Below, in pieces: positions 1-10,949 of a DNA stretch of 64,000 nt; position 1 is the stretch's first letter; every line of letters begins with the position of its first letter. Where the stretch lies: NCBI RefSeq assembly GCF_000471905.2, contig NW_006499897.1:1468977-1532976 (forward strand), written 5' to 3'. The position numbers and the translations under genes are program-made. A model generated the notes under the pieces. That model ran no database searches and had not been told where the DNA came from. It worked only from the letters and a program-made list of their open reading frames with translations. The stretch is from Amborella trichopoda (Eukaryota; Streptophyta; Magnoliopsida; Amborellales; Amborellaceae).

Positions 1-72
1 AGCCTGGTCCGGCATTGTGATCTTCTCAAACTTCTCCTTCCCACCCTAGAGTTTGGATAGAGTCCTGTCTTT

Positions 73-176
73 CTGGTCTTCCCAATCTAAAATATAGAAA
101 AGTCATCAGATACCTGGTCTGGTCCTGGTCTTCCCAATCTAAAATATAGAAAAGTCATCAGATACCTGGTCTGGTC
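73..176. repeat. 52-bp tandem duplication downstream of the AGO gene
   Basis: Two nearly identical 52-base units lie head to tail, each running from CTGGTCTTCCC through a TCATCAGATACC segment. The rest of positions 1-479 is 3' flank of the minus-strand Argonaute gene. It is rich in GGTCC/GAGTC words like those in the hAT-type repeats elsewhere in the window. No gene is seen here. Confidence 0.8.
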
Positions 177-479
177 CTGGAATCAAACCAGAGCCAGGTC
201 CAAGACTTAGTCAGGTCCAAGTCAAGTGGCCCTGACCCGACTCGCCGAGTCAAGACTCGGAAGCAGGTAGGGTAGACCCGACCTGTTTACCACCTCATGT
301 CTTTTCAACAAGAGGCCCTAACATTCATATTGGGTCCGAATGACCCCAAAGCTCTGGGTTTTAACAATGATGAAGATTGTGAAACCCCCAAAGAAAATTG
401 TGGATTGATTTTGAACCGTTGATCAATGACTTTGCAGTGTCGATCACCCTCATTTTTAGGGGAGGGACGTAGGTGCATG

Positions 480-3400
480 CTAGCAGTAGTACATGAGGGT
501 CTCAAGGTTACTCCGGGGCAAAGGTAATCCAGAGTAGTCTGAAGAAGAGGTTGATGATGATGTGAAGGACCCCATCGACAGCAAGCTTGATGTGGTCGCA
601 GACGATGAAGACGACACAGTTGATGCTGGAGACTGTGACTCTGCATACGCCTCCCAGTAGAGCCGTCCTCTGTATGCAGCCAAATCAGCATAGTATACTG
701 GTGGAACCAGCGATACCGGCTTTGTGCACCGCGCAAATGTATAACATAGACTGTTCACCATCGATTGGATCCCATCAGAGCTATACCCATGCTCATCATA
801 GAGCACCTGGTAGTGTGTGGCCCGGCTTGTCCCGAGCCCCCCAGAGTGGCTACAGAGGAAGAAATCAAACTCTCTTGGGTGCACTATCACTGTGTCTACA
901 ACTGTCCCAGCGGGGACATTCTTCGGGACGTCCTCTGCGGTGAACAGACGCGTCCGGTGACGCTTCTGAGCCACAACGACAGTAATTTGCGGGGCGTATC
1001 CATTTGCCATAGAACTGCACGCCCGCTTCAGGGCACCAAGCTCATCTTTTAGTACTTTGCCGAATTGCCCCTCACTCACCCCATCTCGGAATAGCACGAT
1101 CCTGGCCGGCAAACCACCTCTGGCTCGCGAAGACACTTGGAGGAGCTCTCTGCACATGCCCTCCATCCCCTGCATACATTCCTCTCTGGACTTCTGAGCA
1201 CGTATCTTTGCTGCATATCTATTTGCTGCCGGCCAGTTCACACTGGCGACCACTGCTGCAATTGAGGGGGCATCACTGTCCCCTGGTCCAGGATGGTTCA
1301 CGTCAGCCCCCATGTATACCACTCCTCCGCTTGTTCCTCCTTGTCGGTCCACTGGGCGGCTCAGTGCAACAGTGCTCCCTCCAACCTTGGCATTGATCTT
1401 CAGCGCGAGGTTCGCAAGGAACTGTGGGTTAGCCCCCCAAGCATGGCGGCTCAGACAACATTGTGTTAGGAACCCTATTTTGGTCTCCGAGATTCGCTTG
1501 AGATGCTTGTATCCGGGATGGCGGCCCGGCATGACACATATCAGGATCTGTAGATGGCCGCCCACCTCTCCCAGCACACTAGCGAGATGCCTTTCCAGCT
1601 CTGGTGGATTGCCGAGGGCTTCGACATTCAGAGGGAGGACGCCTAGAGGCTGGGGGCGCATAGGGATGCCGAGCTCTCCGCATCGGCTTGAAAGGGATGC
1701 ACCGAATGAGTGCAGGAGGTGTCGCATCCGGTGGAAGGCATTGGGCCTTCCAAATCCTGCAATGGCCCAACAGTCGATGCGCTTGCCCTCAAAGACATGG
1801 CTCAATTGGAGGTTCCACTGGCAGTCACCATCGCGGGGGGTGAGCCGTTGGCGGCGACCGGAGGGGCCGAGCTGGAGTTCCGGCGGTCGTAGGACCCGCC
1901 CGGGAAGCTCTGTCATCTTCCCCTCCACTGTGAGGCCAAACTCATGCACCACCTCCCCCCTGCTCCAGGCGGGATTCAAACATCCATCACCATCCTTATT
2001 TATGAAAACAAACCGAAGGGGAGAAATGCCACGCACAAACGTGCGTGGAAAAGCATACATTGTGGAGTAATTAGCAATGTCGTCGCTAGTACGGCCCCAA
2101 TATACTATGAAAAGTAAAATTACTAAAATGCTCTTGAATCTTGTAGGGGTATTCTAGTCAGTTTACATTGTCGAATCATTTTTCATATTTCTTTTATGGG
2201 GGTGTGATGGTGAGAAGTACGGAAATCTCAAATTTGAGCTTAATATATTTATATATATATATAAAAACTCAATTTTTTAAAAAATTATAGACAATGAGAC
2301 CATTTATCTTTATTACAAGAAGGTCACAATCATTCCTACTTATTAGATATCATATGGGATGGCTCGGGCTAGTCATGGAGTTCGAGAAATTATTTTTTTT
2401 AACTTTAAATCTTTTGAGAGACACTCTTATAACCACCCATTTTGAAATCCAAACAAGGAAAATGATTATGCCTTCTTTGTATAAAAAGTAAATTGTTTCT
2501 TTGTATTGGAAAAAGTTTATATCGAGCCGAGGTTCTAAACAATCAAATTAAAGCCTATATCAGAAATTTCACTAAAAGAGGTTGTTTTGATGCTCAAATT
2601 GATCATCTCGATATCAAGATACATGGACATCAGAAAAAAAAATGGATTTCAAGTTTTGGAAATGGTTTATTTTGTACCGTATTTTTGGATCATCAATTTT
2701 CGAAATTTTCAAGTTTTCATATATCAATCGATCTACACTATTTTTGAAGTTTTAAACTTTATAAATAAAGATAAAAATATATTTTAAGATTATCACAAAG
2801 ATTTCCAATATTGAAAACACATTTCTCATATACTATTTGAAGATAGGCTCTAATTTGATTGTTTAGAGCCTAGGCTCTATACAAACCCCCCCTTTGTATA
2901 TTTTCTCTTAAAGAGAACGCCATACTTTTTTTATTCTTTTTGAAAAAATAGACTTAAAAGAGTAAAATATGAAATAGATAGCGAAGTTGTGCATATTATG
3001 TTTCTAGTTTCTAAACAAAGATATATGAAGGGGGTGCACATCCACTTGATCTGGACCTAACCAAGTCCGAACTGAAGTTGGCCCGAGCAAAAGCCCACCT
3101 GTTTATAGGCCTAGATGCCATCAACATTAGGGGTAGCAACAGGTTGGGACCCGGACATGGACCCGAATAGTGTTCGGATCCAAGATTTAGACTTGGACCC
3201 AACCCGCTGGGTCGAAATTTTGGACCCATACCCAGATCGAGTCTATCCTTGGGTCCCAGGTCGGGTCCGGGACGGGGTCCATTGCCACCTCTCAACATTC
3301 ATGAACTAAAAAAAGTCACTTTTGACATACCTGCAAGGCCCATCATCAGCACTCATCATCTCCCTGATCGTCCTGCACCTCTCAACTGGGCTTGCACAAC

Positions 3401-4856
3401 ACCTTTTTCTGAGCTCCCTCTGTGCCGACTCCCACTGAGACATGTCCTTGTTGAACCTTTGCCCCTCCACTATGGTGCACAACTCCATTGGAATGTAATT
3501 CAACCCACCCTTAGTACTACAGTCTAGACATGGCAACTCCTTGCACTTCAACCCTATCCCATGCGTCTCCTTGAAATACTCCACAACCCCAATAATCCTT
3601 TTCTTCTTCTCCCCTCTTCCTCTCTCTTCTTCCCCTGTCTTCTTATTCTCTCTCTTCTCTTCTTCTCCCTTCTCACTCTCTCTTCCACCATTCCTTTTCT
3701 TCTTCTTCTTCTTCTTCTTTTTCTTATCTCCTCCCTCTGCTCCTCTATCTTTTGCACTTTTCTCCTTCTGTCTCTCCTCTTCCATCTCAAAACTCATCTC
3801 CCTCGCGCTGCGACTCGTGAGCCCGATGATCCTGTTCTTCTGGTTCGTCTTCCTGTGTGTGACCTGCACCGCCAGCCCCCTCAGGCATTTCTCGACATCT
3901 GTTCTCTCGGTATCAGTCATGCACTCTCTCTCTCTAAAATCGATCCCCAGGTTCTCCTTCAGGAAATCGAGCACCGGAATGCTGTCGTAAAATGGGGTCA
4001 CCGTGTAGTCGGTGTTGATAACCAGGCCTTGTTCAGTCACCTTGAGACTCTTTTGGTACCCCCTCAACGCCACTATTCCACACCCGATTCCCGAATCGGG
4101 CTCGTTTGCTGGACGGTAGAAGCTCCGCCCGACAGAGAACCGACACCGGTTGGGGTGCTCATCCAGCGCCACGTCCAGAGCCTGCAACACATCCGACGGC
4201 ACTCCAATGGGGGAGCCGCGAAAATACTCTGCGAGACGATTCACTTGCAGAGATTTTACCAATTTTACAGTGACGATATATTGCCGGAGATTCTCGTCGG
4301 GGTTTTTGACTGTGTACTTACCTTCAGGTAGTGGAGCGATCGAATACAGGTTCTTCCTCCCATCGTAAGCACTGATTTTAGTAAAAAACTGTCCGGAAAA
4401 GAGCTCTGCGTGGACTTGACGGGCGACGTATTTCGGAAGATAGATTTCCAGCGAAGGAGACTCCGGTAGCCTTATGTCGACGTCGTAATGGAGGATCTCG
4501 AGATGGGGATTGAAGGATACCGGGGAATAATTTGCCAGGAGGCGGACGCTCCTGACTCCGGCCGTGCCAACCTGGAGTGGTCGGTGAATGGGGACCGGAC
4601 AAGCCTCTTCCGGCGGCCTGCGGGAATTCGATTGGTATGTGGAGACATTGAAGGGGATTGAAAGCTGGGATCGTCGATTTTGGTCATGATCTCTGATATT
4701 TGGAGAGATGGTTTCTTGTCTGAGGTCGCCTGAATTTTGCTGAGATACGTTAGAAGCTGGCCTGAAAGTTCCGAATTGGATGAATTGTGTTTCATGGTGC
4801 TCTTTGTCATTCCTTCTCTTGGTGTTCGTTGCTCTTCCCCTTAGAGGGGCATCCAT
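480..4856 (-). CDS. AGO2: Argonaute protein, AGO2/AGO3-type (two exons)
   Basis: Small-RNA-guided RNA slicer of RNA silencing; plant AGO2-type proteins are known for antiviral defence and repair. Exon 1 is 4856-3331 and exon 2 is 1959-480. The donor reads CAG|GTATGT and the acceptor GCAG|G; both are in the same phase and give 1001 codons, close to the family's usual length. Approximate domains: variable N-terminus 1-100, ArgoN 100-235, linker 1 240-290, PAZ 290-465, linker 2 467-510, MID 510-690, PIWI 690-950. The active-site residues are D728 (GADVNHPGP), D801 (LFRDG) and D934 (YYADL). An Asp in the third position, where AGO1 has His, is typical of AGO2/AGO3. The C-terminus LMYYC looks complete. 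Odd points are a Lys/Glu-rich insert at about 359-419 inside PAZ, a Ser-rich tract at about 953-982, and no long RGG-rich N-terminus. The start is the only in-frame ATG before the ArgoN domain that I can place; an upstream exon is possible. Confidence 0.93.
2285..2490. mobile_element. MITE family E copy in the AGO intron
   Basis: About 205 bases with imperfect terminal inverted repeats. The left end carries GAGACCATTTATC then GGTCACAATCATT, and the right end reads as its complement (AATGATTATGCCTT..TATAAAAAG). Related ends occur at 26690-27016 and 55838-56060, with a possible copy at 59255-59462. No coding capacity. The superfamily is not determined. Confidence 0.6.
2508..2891. mobile_element. 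MITE family A copy (Mutator-like) in the AGO intron
   Basis: A 384-base element with about 40-base inverted repeats built on GAGCCxAGGCTCTAAACAAT followed by CAAATTAGAGCC. It starts GGAAAAAGTTTATAT. Its flanks, CTTTGTATT and CTTTGTATA, match at 8 of 9 positions, in line with the exact 9-bp duplications seen around other family members. It sits between exons and does not disturb the reading frame. Confidence 0.8.
3129..3291. mobile_element. Short hAT-type MITE 39 bp inside the AGO 5' splice site
   Basis: A 163-base element flanked by an exact 8-bp direct repeat, TCAACATT, at 3121-3128 and 3292-3299. The ends AGGGGTAGCAAC and (reverse complement) GAGGTGGCAAT form imperfect inverted repeats. 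The interior is rich in GGACCC/GGGTCC words. An 8-bp target duplication is the hAT superfamily signature. It lies 39 bases downstream of the AGO exon 1 donor in transcript direction. Confidence 0.85.
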
Positions 4857-5142
4857 TATAGTTTTTAGAGAGAGAAAGAAAGAGAGAGAGAGAGTACTTC
4901 TAGGAACAACACTGCATTGTATAAATCTACATCACTACCATTACAAAAAAAAAAAAAAAATCTACATCACATCCCAGGATTGGAAGAACCATAGGGAAAC
5001 ATGACCATAAATTATACGCTGAACTACTCAAATTCTAATTTCAATTGCAATTGGAGTCTCAAGAACCTTTGCTCCTGCTAGAGCATACTATACATGTGCA
5101 TCACATCCGTAGGAAAAGACATGCTCAACAAGGTTTTCTTTG
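4857..5142. other. 5' flank of the AGO gene
   Basis: A GA-rich plus-strand tract (CT-rich in the transcript) at about 4866-4895 probably belongs to the AGO 5' leader. A TTTATACA word on the minus strand near 4920 could be a weak TATA element. A poly-A run follows near 4945. No other gene is seen. Confidence 0.35.
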
Positions 5143-5525
5143 AAATAGGAAAAAGTTTATATAAGATGTCGACCTTGCGTTCTACAAGTAAGGTGCACCT
5201 TAGACACCCATGGGGAGGAAATGTTATTTCGACCGTCTTGACCTTGATATGTATGGATATAAAAGAAAAAATAAATTTCAAACATTTTAAAAATAGTACA
5301 TCTTGTAAGAGGCATTATCTATATGGTCCATTATCAAGATTTTAGAGTATTCATAGTTTTGTTAGATCTACGTTATTTGTAGAGCTTTCAATTTTATTAT
5401 AGGGTTGAAAAATAGATTTTTAAACCATTACAAGAGTTTATGCATTGAAAATACATCTTTCAACAAAATTTTGATGTGCACCTTACCATGATCGTCTAGG
5501 TTTGACACCTTATACAAACCTCACC
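5143..5525. mobile_element. MITE family B-like copy
   Basis: It starts with the shared terminal motif GGAAAAAGTTTATATA and ends with CTTATACAAACCTCACCC. An AAGGTGCACCTTA segment near the left end is matched by GTGCACCTTACC near the right end. The interior resembles the other B copies. I could not find a clear target-site duplication. Confidence 0.55.
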
Positions 5526-6736
5526 CTCAAAAAAATGGGTTCCACTTTCAACAGGACAGTTTTCAATATAAATAAAAAGTTTTCGATATAACATAAGAGA
5601 TCGAATTATGAGTTCTTAAACACTTAGATCTTACTGCATAAAATTGAGAATCTTAAAGTGTTATTGATCTAGGCACAAAGTGTATGATCTCTCTTTGGAA
5701 ACTAGTCTCTAGATCGAAAAGGTATGTCCCCGAATTTAAAGTCTTAAAATTGCATTTAAACAAAGTCTTATTCGAAGGAGTAAATGAACAACATACTCCC
5801 CTGAACCCAAATTAATTGAAAAAAAAAAAAAAAGCGATGATGCTCCCCGGAGCATATAATCTCTTGGCTACCGATAAAAAGACAACGAAATTGTAGTCTT
5901 CCTCTTCCTACAACCAAGTTTACCTCGGCCTCACCCTCACCCTCACCCACCCTTGAATAATTATAAAAAGAGAGGACCAAAAAAGACAAAACTAAATTAT
6001 AAAACATCTGAGTTTAAATTATGTTGTCCTCTCTCTTTCTCATAAAATTATGTAGCCTCTCTCTCTCCTGATTGATGCATTTTTGTATTAGATAGGTCTA
6101 TTCATGGAGGAAAAAAGAAAGAGATTTAATATGGTATGGAAGCGATTAAAACTAAAACAGAAAGGAAATGTCTTATTTTTATTTGACGATGGAAGCCATG
6201 AAATGGAGCTTGAAGAAAGGGGAAGGCAGTCGTTGGGTTAAAAGAAGGGACGGAGAAAGAGAGAGAATACGCAAAACCCATTTCCAAAAGGCTGTTTTGT
6301 CTCCACTTTTGTCCTTTCACTTTTTGTCTCTTCCATATAAAAATTAATTTCCACATCTTGACAATAACCATTTTCCAAAAGAGAGAGAGAGTCCTAAGGA
6401 AGAGGGAGGAGTTTATTGGGCTATATTTTGAGAAGTATTTTTTGGGGAATTGGTAAAAGAACTGGGTTAAAATAATAATTTAGATAGAGATTAGCGGCCT
6501 ACAAATTTTTTGTAGACTTGAGGGTGACATAGGATAAAAGTCTTGCAAGTAGCGCCTCTCTTTTATTTTTACTTTACCCAATCAAAATAAAAATAAAAAT
6601 AAAAAAAAACCTAAACTAATCTCATTTATTTTTACCTTACCCATGCCTCTCTCTCCTCTATCCCACCAAAATAGGGCCTTACCCATGCCTCTCGCTTTTC
6701 TATCCCACCAAAATAGGGGCTCCGGTACCGTCTAAA
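5526..6736. other. Intergenic, no gene recognised
   Basis: AT-rich DNA with poly-A and CT/GA tracts. A short direct repeat built on CCCATGCCTCTC and TATCCCACCAAAATAGG occurs at about 6640-6720. The open frames here are short and low-complexity and are not supported as genes. Confidence 0.5.
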
Positions 6737-7018
6737 TGCGGTCTGGCAGTAGCGTTATGGCACTGTATAAAGTTTGGTTGAGAGTAAGGCTCCGACACTA
6801 TGTAAAGTGCAGTCCGACAGTAGGGCTGTGGCACTGTATAAAGTTCGGTCGAGCAGTAACGCTCTGACACTATGTACAGCGCGGTCCGACAGTAGGGTTC
6901 TGGCACTGTGTAAAGTGCTGGTGCAACAATTGAAAATGGTGGTCCGACAGTTGCAAAGGGCGCTCTCGCAGTTGCAAAGAGCGGTTCGGCAGTTGCAAAG
7001 GGTTGTCCGGTGCACTCC
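6737..7018. repeat. Compound GC-rich minisatellite (about 36-bp then 21-bp units)
   Basis: Five degenerate units of about 36 bases, containing GGCACTGTATAAAGT or GACACTATGTAAAG and ending near GGTCCGACAGTA, are followed by about four 21-base units containing CAGTTGCAAAG. Because the unit lengths are multiples of three, several frames stay open on both strands. That explains the apparent proteins here, and I do not call them genes. Confidence 0.75.
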
Positions 7019-7254
7019 CCTAATGGGATGGTGTGCTTCGACAATGTGCTAGGGTCTAAAACTCAATGTCAAATCTATCCAAAATTATTTTTGTGTACGG
7101 GAAGTGTATTTCCGTTTAAAAAATAAATTTTTCCCTCGGGGAGTATTTGCATAGAAAGTTTATTTTGAGGAAAAAAGTGAGAGAAATTATTAGGTTGGGT
7201 AAATTACATAAAAAGTGTGGTCTTGGGGTTTTTTTGTAATTTTCCCAAAAATAA

Positions 7255-7870
7255 AATTGCTTTGTTGCTCAATCATCGTCATCATTATTACCATCAAAGC
7301 TTTTTCAAAACTGTTTGGGATCATCTATACGAATCCTTATCCTCCATTTTGCTCTATTGAGAGTCATACCCTTAGTGAGGCCATAAGTTCCTATATCTTT
7401 TCTCACAATTTCTAATCATTTCATTTTGGGCCTACCCCATGCACTCGATCCAACTCGTACCCCTAACACTGTATTGACTTTACCCTGTACATGACCAACT
7501 CATCTAAGTCTATTTTTTCTCATTTTATCGCCTGCTAGAGCCATACATAAGTTCTACCGAATGCATTCAATTCGAATTCTATCCCTTCTTGTCTTGCCAC
7601 TTCTCCATCTCAACATCCTCATCTCAGCTATACTCATCTTATAGGTATGTTGTTTCTTGACCGTCCAGCATTTTACCCCATAAAGCAAAACGAGTCTAAC
7701 AGTTGTCAAAAAAACCTTCCCATTCAGCTTCATTAGTATGCGACGGTCATGTAAAACTTTGACTGCACATCTCTACTTTGCCTACCCAACTCTAAATCTA
7801 TGTGCGACATCTTTATCAATCTCTCCGTTTTCAGGATTCTTGATTCCAATTATTAAAAGTGCATTTTTTT
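7255..7870 (-). mobile_element. 5'-truncated RTE-type LINE (reverse transcriptase C-terminus)
   Basis: On the minus strand, conceptual translation with stops and frameshifts shows the RTE-clade reverse transcriptase tail: an EIDKDVAHRFRVG-like stretch, DRRILMKLNGKVF, LLYGVKCWTVKKQ, MSIAEMRMLRW, then GDKMRKNRLRWVGH. The 3' end carries an ATGATGACGATGATTG-like simple tail, typical of RTE elements. The remainder of the element is missing on the 5' side. It is degenerate and not functional. Confidence 0.8.
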
Positions 7871-8804
7871 TTGTATTTTTTGGCCGTTAATCTTTACTAC
7901 TTCATCGTCTGTACTCTTATTATTACTAAACTTGCATTCCATATATTATACCTTAGTATAGTTTGATAGGGCTGCAAACCTATTAAAATAATACAGTCTT
8001 ACCTCATAACTCATTGAAAATTATAATTTAAGCATTAAAAAACCTTTATATCAATCATCTTGGCTTGAATTGTGAAAAAAAGGGGGAGATTTCAAGCTCT
8101 AAAAATTGTGTATATTATAATAAATTGTGTATATTTTACAAGGAGGTCCAACTCTCCATTTATTTATTTTTCAAATTTGTCCCCCAATATGATGATTGCA
8201 ATATTGGATTGCGTCTTTTAATTTTATTTTTTTATTTTTTGGTCTATAAGGTTGTCCATTGGCTTATAAAATATAATATGAGTTAGTCCAATATTGGAAT
8301 ATACAACCCTATAGTGAACTGTCCAATGTTTAAAACATCAGACAACATGGCTTGTGAAAGTTTTAAGTAGGCTTAGTGGTTTGATGTTCCAGACATCCGT
8401 TAATTGGACAAGCAGTCTGATGTTATAGAAATTAGATCACTTGCGGTTCAGTGTCTCACATATTAGAGTGCTCAAAACTTAAAAAAATTTCAAGGTCTGG
8501 AGCAATCCAATATTGGTGATATTGGACAATGCTAAAGTGAAGTTTAGGATAGTCTGATATTCAGGCATCGCACTAACCTACCTCCAACCCATTGGATAGT
8601 TGGACAAACCATAAAAATAAAAAATTATTAAATTAAAAAGTAGACAAATGAAAATCAGATCAAGAGCCAAATTGACCAAAAAAAATAAAAATAGAAAGAA
8701 AGAAGAGAAAGACAAGAAGAAAATGAAGATGAAGAGAGTAGAACCTCCGCATAAAATATAGAAAAAATTGGATAAAATTAAAATTCATGAGTTTGGATAC
8801 CCTT
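7871..8804. other. Intergenic, no gene recognised
   Basis: AT-rich. It includes a TTTGATAGGGCTGCAAACC segment at about 7961 that also occurs inverted at about 39915-39955, so a further dispersed repeat family is present. Several CCAATATTGGA-type inverted words cluster at 8180-8530. No supported coding region. Confidence 0.4.
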
Positions 8805-9080
8805 TCCTTACATATAGAACATCACAAAGAAAAGTTATTCAAAAGAAAACATTCTCCATATCCACCACCAAACAAGCATAAAAAAGTCATAAAACTTAAG
8901 TACAAGAAGACTTGAAGACAAACACACGTTGAAGCAAGAGGCACAATCCGTAGTGACCTAGTATCCTCATTTGGAGGATGACATATTTAGGTTAAGGACC
9001 ACAAAAGCACAAGATCCATGGATCCAATCCCAGCTGAGGTACCCAAACAAAAGAAAATGCTAAGATTCTTCTCTTATTTC

Positions 9081-10417
9081 TTATGAAGCCCATGTGAGAT
9101 AGCCAAAAAGAGCACAATCTCTTGCATGAAACCCAAGTCTCTCACACATTACCTCCACATTTTGTTGTTGAAAGCTCCCAAGAACTCCTGCAGGACCATA
9201 GGAATTATCTTCTATTCCTTGCACCAGCAAGCACTTGACAGAATAAGTTCCATTAGAGGGAGCCATGGCATAGAAGTAGTTCTCCTCAGGCAAGTTTATG
9301 GTCACATTGTTCAGAAAGCGAAACGAAAGTGAAGGAAGGTTATCTATCACTGTTGTACGAACTTGGTAGCATAGGTCGAATCCCGTCCTCCTCTCGTGCT
9401 CCACCGATCTCGGGTGCATTATCTTAGACCCCTTAACCGAAAGGAACTTTGCGAACAAGGCTTGAGGAAGGTGCACGTACGTCGTGCCGGAATCTACGAG
9501 CATGCCCCTGTTTCCTTGTGAGTTGATCTCTCTAAGGATTTGGGGCACCTCCAATGTCTCCCCTCCTATGAAAATGGCCTCTAGGCCTATGTAGTAGAAG
9601 TTTGGGTACATGGGACACTTCAACATGGGTGTGAATTGCAGCTCTTCTCTGGAGGCAATGGCTGAGTTCTCTATGATCAAAGGGCTAGAGATGTTGGGCT
9701 TATTTGAAAACTTGAAGCTCATAAAACAATTGGAGAAGCCTTTTTGTAGGAACCCTAACTGTGAGGGTAGTGAGAGTGCACCTTTACCAAAACCTACAAT
9801 CCCAATAGGCTTCATATAAGTTGAACCAACACAACGAAAACAAAAGTCTGGGAAATCCTTTGTTACACTTTGGTCACTGCCAAGGACCCTAAGGGTGTCC
9901 CTTGTTAGGGTTCCCAATACAATGCCATCACCATAAGTGTAAGTGAAGGGAGGACAAGGCCTAAAGCACATGCCTCTCAACATGGCACCAAGGGAGCAAC
10001 CAGACATGGCACATGGGTGGAAAGAATCATCGGAGCTATGAATGTTGATGCAAAAACGTCTATCACATAGATCACGGGAGGAAGAAGAGGAGCGAACGAA
10101 CCACCCGTTACCCTATTGCTCCAATTATCTCCTCAGTTTATGCAATCAAAAGAAAGAGTTCCAAACGGAACCCATGTTAGATCACTCCCGGTGTCCATAT
10201 AGACTTGCATGAGCTGTGGAGGGGTCCCTAAACTATGTGAAAATAGGTAACCATTCCTATATCCTCTCACAGGCTCAGACAAGTCTGTTGTGGATAATGG
10301 CCCTGCCATGGGCTCATGAGAGTTTTTATAATGAGTAAGCCCCAAGACAAGGCCATTGCATGGATGAGTAAATGAAAAGAAGAGAAGAAAGAGAAAGAAA
10401 CTATAATCTAGCATCAT
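9081..10417 (-). pseudogene. Aspartic protease pseudogene (nepenthesin-like A1 family)
   Basis: Degraded paralogue of the intact gene at 60438-61808. The signal peptide region, the first active-site motif (MDTGSDLTW) and the second (DSGTTY) are preserved. A Cys codon of the intact copy is TGA here, at about 10135, and is followed by indels and frame changes to about 10010. Other lesions are a 15-base deletion and an extra T near the 3' end, which alter the last residues, and Cys-to-Phe and Gly-to-Arg changes at sites kept in the intact copy. The start ATG pair at 10417 is intact. As written it cannot encode a full-length protease. Confidence 0.9.
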
Positions 10418-10581
10418 ATTTCCTATCAACTCTTTGGCACCACTAAGAGACTACTAGAAGTGCGTACAATGACACCAACTATAGTGGATTGGCAGACTTC
10501 AAATGCTCTAGTGTTTCTAACTGGGATCAATACTCAAATAGTTAGGGATTTGGAGTGCCTACTCTAGTAAAACAGGATTTG

Positions 10582-10607
10582 ATATATATATATATATATA
10601 TATATAT
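10582..10607. repeat. (TA)n microsatellite in the pseudogene leader
   Basis: An uninterrupted run of 13 AT/TA dinucleotides between the pseudogene's TATA element and its start codon. The intact paralogue has CT-rich arrays in the corresponding region instead. Confidence 0.9.
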
Positions 10608-10644
10608 TCTGTATGTTATGTGATTTTAGGTTTGCATGAGGATG

Positions 10645-10652
10645 TATTTATA
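10645..10652 (-). promoter_or_regulatory. TATA box of the aspartic protease pseudogene
   Basis: TATAAATA on the minus strand, followed by CATCCTCATGCA. The same context (TATAAGTACACCCTCATGCA) occurs once in the intact copy, at 60182, which identifies it as the ancestral core promoter. Confidence 0.6.
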
Positions 10653-10949
10653 CGAGGGTTTAAGGAAAGGGCTTATCACATGCTCTTGTGGGGTACTTGA
10701 GAAAGAATGAAATATGAGTTCGTGTGGTATGACAATTACCACTACGATTACGACGTGGGCTTGGGAATATGCATTGGGGTCCATATAATTATAGAGAAAC
10801 AACAAATTGCTAATATAAATGAAAGGGCACAAGGCATTGAACTCAAAAATTCGTATGGATTGAGGTTATTATTCATGAATAAATAAATAAAAATATAGCA
10901 ATTGAAAATAACAATAAAAATTTGCCACCTTTTCAGAATTATCAAAATG

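Larger units (their letters stand above)
1960..3330 (-). other. Single intron of the AGO gene, a transposon-rich insertion target
   Basis: This 1371-base intron separates the PAZ-linker exon from the MID-PIWI exon. The donor GT is at 3330-3329 and the acceptor AG at 1961-1960. The acceptor is preceded by a weak pyrimidine tract, but it is the candidate that fits the exon 1 phase. Three non-autonomous transposons fill much of it (2285-2490, 2508-2891 and 3129-3291), so a large share of its length is inserted DNA. Confidence 0.85.

Noticed and set aside
1312..2070. 252-codon plus-strand frame opposite the PIWI exon
   Set aside because: A GC-rich antisense shadow of a conserved coding exon, without recognisable domains.
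3541..4331. Long plus-strand open frames opposite AGO exon 1
   Set aside because: They are the antisense of the PAZ/ArgoN exon, kept open by AAG-rich and charged-residue codons. No family similarity; the minus strand encodes clear Argonaute domains.
6700..7052. Three open frames of 86-114 codons in both directions
   Set aside because: All arise from a tandem repeat whose units are multiples of three; no start context, no known domain.
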